A stretch of 20,084 nucleotides of DNA, from the NCBI GenBank assembly GCA_019693395.1, contig JAAMXP010000644.1, forward strand, positions 6,406 through 26,489. Reading direction: 5' to 3'. A model generated the notes under the pieces. It searched no databases, had not been told where the DNA came from, and worked only from the letters and a program-made list of their open reading frames with translations. This stretch comes from Ettlia oleoabundans. Taxonomy: Eukaryota; Chlorophyta; Chlorophyceae; Chlamydomonadales. The stretch's first letter is position 1; every line of letters begins with the position of its first letter. The position numbers and the translations under genes are program-made. This document shows, one piece after another, positions 16,733 through 20,084 of this stretch.

Positions 16733-19709
16733 CTATGCTGCGGTGACACCCGCCAGCAAAAGCACTGGGCTGCTGCTGCTGCTGCTGCCGGCAGCAGGCG
16801 CCCTGCTGCCAGGTCCAGCACTGCGGACACGGCACACAGCCGGGCTGCCTATCGCCGCTTCCACACTGCTGCACACGTCCTGTCCCTGCTGCTGCACTGG
16901 CGCTGCCTCTCTCTGCTGATGCTGCTGCTGCGCGGCGGCCGCCGCCGCCACCGCAACTGCCGCGGGCGGTTCTGTTGGCTTGAAAGGCCTGAAGGCGCCG
17001 GGGAAGGGCTTGGGCACACCCAGCTCCTCGGGAATATAGGCCTGGGGACGTGGAGAGGCGGCGGAGCGAACCGCTCCCAGCAGTCCATCCGCCTTAAGCT
17101 GCCGTAGCTCTGCTGCCTGGGCCCGTACCTCAGCCTCTGCCTCACGGTCCCGCTCCATCCGCTTGAACTCCTGCAAGGCAGTAAGCAAGGGAGTTTTGAT
17201 GGAAGAAGAGAGGGAAGTAACTTTGAGAAGAGGGAGGAACTAGTTCTAAGGTAGGAGTATAAAGCTGCTACAAGGTTGCCAGCAACTAGAGAGGACTGGC
17301 CAGGCTGTGTATGCCACACAGTGTATTTATGTAGTACGCGCTGCAAGTGCGGCGCGGCACACCAGCCACGGTTTCTAGGAGTGGAGCAAGATGGGCAAGT
17401 GTTGAACCCACAGTTCGTAAGGCAACGAGGTGGATGGTGCCTGTGACGATTGCAGTTGTTTAACCAACTGCAGTCGCTGCAGCAAAAGGGAGGGGCTGCC
17501 ACCCCAACAAACTGCGCTGATGCCAATTCAGCAGAAGGCGGTGCCTCTAACCCAGCAAACTGCAGCAGTGCTGCCGCCAACCTGGTCTGCCCCAGCCGTC
17601 GGCGGCCTGCCTGATGCCACATTCAGCTGCGCCGCCGCCAACTCAGCCCGCAGTGCATCCCTGTCGGCGGCGCACTTGAGCGACACCGCCTGCAGGTGGT
17701 ACATGCACGCACACACGCCGACGTGACAAACCACCAAAGAAGCGCATGTGTGTCAATGCCAGTTGCATGCAAAGCTTGGAACAAGCTCCTGCAGCAACCA
17801 GATAGCTGGGCAGACAGCCGACAGCTGGGAAACTGCAACGGCCTAGGGCCAGCCCACCCGATCCCATCCGCACCCTGTAGCAACCTGACTACTAGGCAGA
17901 CAGCTAACATCGGAGAAACCGCACTAACCTAGGACCCAACCAACCAACCCAACCCCATACCACCCCACTCACGCACACACCTGGTATAGCGACAGCTCGC
18001 TCACTGTGGCCATCATGCGGCGCGTGAGCTGCTGCTGCCCCCGCCTCGCCTTGTTCATCTTCAAGCTGATGTCCAGTGCTGGGTGCTGTGCCACTCTCGC
18101 CTGTTCCACCAGTGCCTCAGTCAGCTGCTCAAGCTCCTCCAGCACAATGTCCTTCTGCAAGTGGAAAGCGTGACGTACATGTGCAACACGGCAGGTGGGA
18201 GGCGTGCAGATAGCTGAAACAGGAAGCAGGTGGTTTGAGCAAGTGGGTAGTGGGAAGGGAGGCAGGCGAGCAGGCAGAAGAAAAAGCGGTCATGTTAGGC
18301 CATTCAGCACGGTGGTCGCCAAGATGAGGATGCAGGCAGGTTGCTGTGGTTTAGTGAGCAGCCTTCGATACAGCTTGATACATGAGAGGAAGCGCAGCAG
18401 GCACACTGTGCAAATGGCACCCACCCATGGCACCAGCATCCTTGCTGCTAAGGCTTTCAGCCTGACACAGCACAGCGCAGCACAGCACAGCGCAACACAG
18501 CACAGCACAGCACAGTTACTTTCATCCTGTCAAGCAGACCGGGCAACGACCTGTGCTGCGAGATCCTTGCGCCCTGCCAGCCGCTCCTCTATCTGTGCGA
18601 TGCGAGCCGTCAGGTCCTGCCTCGAGGGCAGCCGCCCCGGCAGCACCCGGCATCGATCAGGGCAGTCTGCCGGAGACTCCAGCGCCGATCCGAGCCCCTC
18701 CGCCTCGTTTCGTGCCCGCAGAACCTGCGCCTTGAGCGCCGCAATCTGCCGGTCATAGGCGTCAACGTCAGGGGCGGTCTTGTGTGTGGCGCCCACCCGT
18801 CGCTGCAGCTCCGCGATTTCAAGCTGAAGTACACGCATGTCATCGCCGCACTGTGCCAGCGCCAAGGTGCCTGAGGAGCACATGGCAAGAATTGGAAGCA
18901 GGGCATGAAACACAGCGCAGCGCTAGGCTAGGCCAGGCTAGGCTATTGCTTATAGGCTACTGCTTCTCATTTGAGGCGAACACAGTTGAAAACTCCCAGT
19001 GGCCGCCCAATTCAATCCACTGTTCTCGATGCATTCGGGCAACGAGGTTGGCAGCGCAGTCATCTCCTAGGGATGAGTGCACCATAAATCCCTTCCCGTG
19101 ATTCAATGGCAGTGCAAGACAGCACAGCACAGCACAGCACAGCACAGCACAGCACAGCACAGCACACAACAGCACAGCACACAACAGCACAGCACAGCAC
19201 AGCACAGCAAAACGCAAGAGCGCACCTGCATCCAACTCCCGCTGCAGCGCCGCCGACCGCTCATACAGCCCGCACATCTCCTCGCTGCGATCCAACAACG
19301 CGCGCTGCGCTGCCTGCTTTGCCTCCAGCGCCGCTGCCGCCGCCGCCCGCAACCGCACGCACGCATCTTGCCCCTCTTCCAGTCCACGCACCACAAGCTC
19401 CCGCTGGATGCCGATCGTGTCTGCAGCTTCTATCGCCGCCGCCGCCTGCCGACGTACTGCCCCAAGCTGCGCCACCAATGCCGCCTTGTCTGCATGGCTG
19501 CGGGCACGGCACCGTTCTGCATCCCTCACTTCATGGGCTCGGTCGTCCGCCACCCCCTTGAGTGCTGCAAGCTCCGCCTCGGCGTCCTGCACCTCCTTTG
19601 CAAGGCCCTGAGCGGTTCTCTGGGCGGAGGCTACCACCGCCTGGAAGCGCCCCATCTGCCCAGTCATGAGCCCACACAAGTCCCGCAGGTCTCGCTGCGC
19701 CGACCGTGC
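16733..19709 (-). CDS. CCDC146: CCDC146/MBO2-like ciliary coiled-coil protein, 5' partial
   Basis: Five exons are visible: 19709-19226, 18870-18551, 18154-17981, 17689-17582 and 17170-16733. They join in phase to 507 aa; the N-terminal part should lie beyond the right end (human CCDC146 is about 955 aa). Most of residues 1-390 is heptad-like, rich in Ala, Leu, Glu, Arg and Gln, as in a long coiled coil. Family marks near the C-terminus are RRMMATVSELSLYQ (313-326), GRPPT (357-361 of the visible part) and AYIPEELGVPKPF followed by FRPFKPTEP (406-430). In Chlamydomonas MBO2 is a flagellar protein needed for the normal waveform, and CCDC146 is centriole- and axoneme-linked in animals. After PFKP the usual basic end is replaced by about 80 residues of Ala-, Gln- and Ser-rich sequence. 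Confidence 0.82.
18465..18515 (+). repeat. AGCAC pentamer microsatellite (short, imperfect)
   Basis: About ten units of ACAGC, some changed to GCAGC or AACAC, lie in the intron 18550-18155 of the CCDC146-like gene. It is the same unit as the longer array at 19121-19209. Confidence 0.85.
19121..19209 (+). repeat. AGCAC pentamer microsatellite (long)
   Basis: About seventeen AGCAC units run almost without break, with two short ACA insertions. The array lies in the intron 19225-18871 of the CCDC146-like gene, starting about 15 nt inside the donor. Confidence 0.92.
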
Positions 19710-20040
19710 CTGCACAGCATGTTCGCCACACACCACCCACAGGGCTAATACACTGTCTGAGCATGAATTGGAAGGTCTGTGCGGGAGCTTTGGTGCAAAA
19801 CGGGCAGACTGGCAACAAGGCAGAACAATGGGGAGCCAGCTGTAGGTTCCTGTGCCAGCTGTGCCATGAGGCCATCAACCGCTGCCTTCAAGCAGGCACC
19901 TCAAGTAGGGGAGCTTGCCCTGGGCCACACTCTGTTGGCCCTCTGCACACTGCCCTCCCAACCACGCAACACCTAAGCACAGAAGCAATGACAAACAGAT
20001 GCACATCTGCACTCCCTGCCCGCCCCACAATCACACACAC

Positions 20041-20084
<44 letters not shown>
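19710..20084. other. Right flank, intronic or upstream of the CCDC146-like gene
   Basis: I see no further exon of the coiled-coil protein here, although the acceptor at 19710-19712 shows that an upstream exon must exist. The stretch ends in a CA/CG dinucleotide tract, so the missing exons are probably past the assembly break. Confidence 0.5.
20032..20084 (+). repeat. (CA)n tract with a CG core at the window end
   Basis: An almost pure CA dinucleotide run, broken by a short CGCGCGCG block, reaches the last base. Long alternating purine-pyrimidine runs like this often stop assemblies and can adopt Z-DNA. Confidence 0.95.

Noticed and set aside
19121..19209. CRISPR-like array
   Set aside because: It is a simple 5-bp microsatellite without spacers, in an intron of a eukaryotic gene.

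Overview
The window looks like nuclear DNA from a green alga (Chlorophyta). Protein-coding genes are cut into short exons by GT-AG introns of about 120-490 bp. The DNA is GC-rich, the coding sequence is rich in GCN, CAG and CTG codons, and TGTAA, the usual chlorophyte poly(A) signal, lies downstream of several stops. One gene is a homologue of the ciliary coiled-coil protein CCDC146/MBO2, so the lineage probably makes or made flagella. I could not fix the genus; a chlorophycean is my guess. The window begins with a G10 run and ends in a long CA tract, so both ends may be assembly breaks.

Layout from left to right. 1-980: a small minus-strand candidate gene of unknown function. 980-3927: no gene that I can support; it carries a diverged ~200-bp direct repeat at 356-bp spacing. 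3928-6496 (+): a complete nine-exon pirin gene (291 aa). 7166-11937 (-): a complete eleven-exon gene for the U4/U6 snRNP protein PRPF3/Prp3 (580 aa). 11938-12752: intergenic. 12753-14802 (-): a five-exon patatin-like acyl hydrolase (336 aa) with one probable GC-AG intron. 14803-15452: a divergent upstream region with a nested hairpin and three ~62-bp tandem repeats. 15453-16590 (+): a four-exon secreted phospholipase A2 (179 aa). 16733-19709 (-): the C-terminal 507 residues of a CCDC146/MBO2-like protein, with its 5' part beyond the right end. 19710-20084: non-coding, ending in (CA)n.

I built the gene models by hand: exon ends were matched to splice signals, reading phase was checked at every junction, and the joined proteins were compared with remembered family motifs. 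The five main genes stay in frame across all joins. The genes mostly do unrelated housekeeping work (splicing, a cupin metalloprotein, a ciliary structure). The exception is the pair of lipid hydrolases, which are transcribed away from each other from one shared upstream region. I found no clearly new multi-gene system; that pair and its intervening repeats are the most notable local arrangement.
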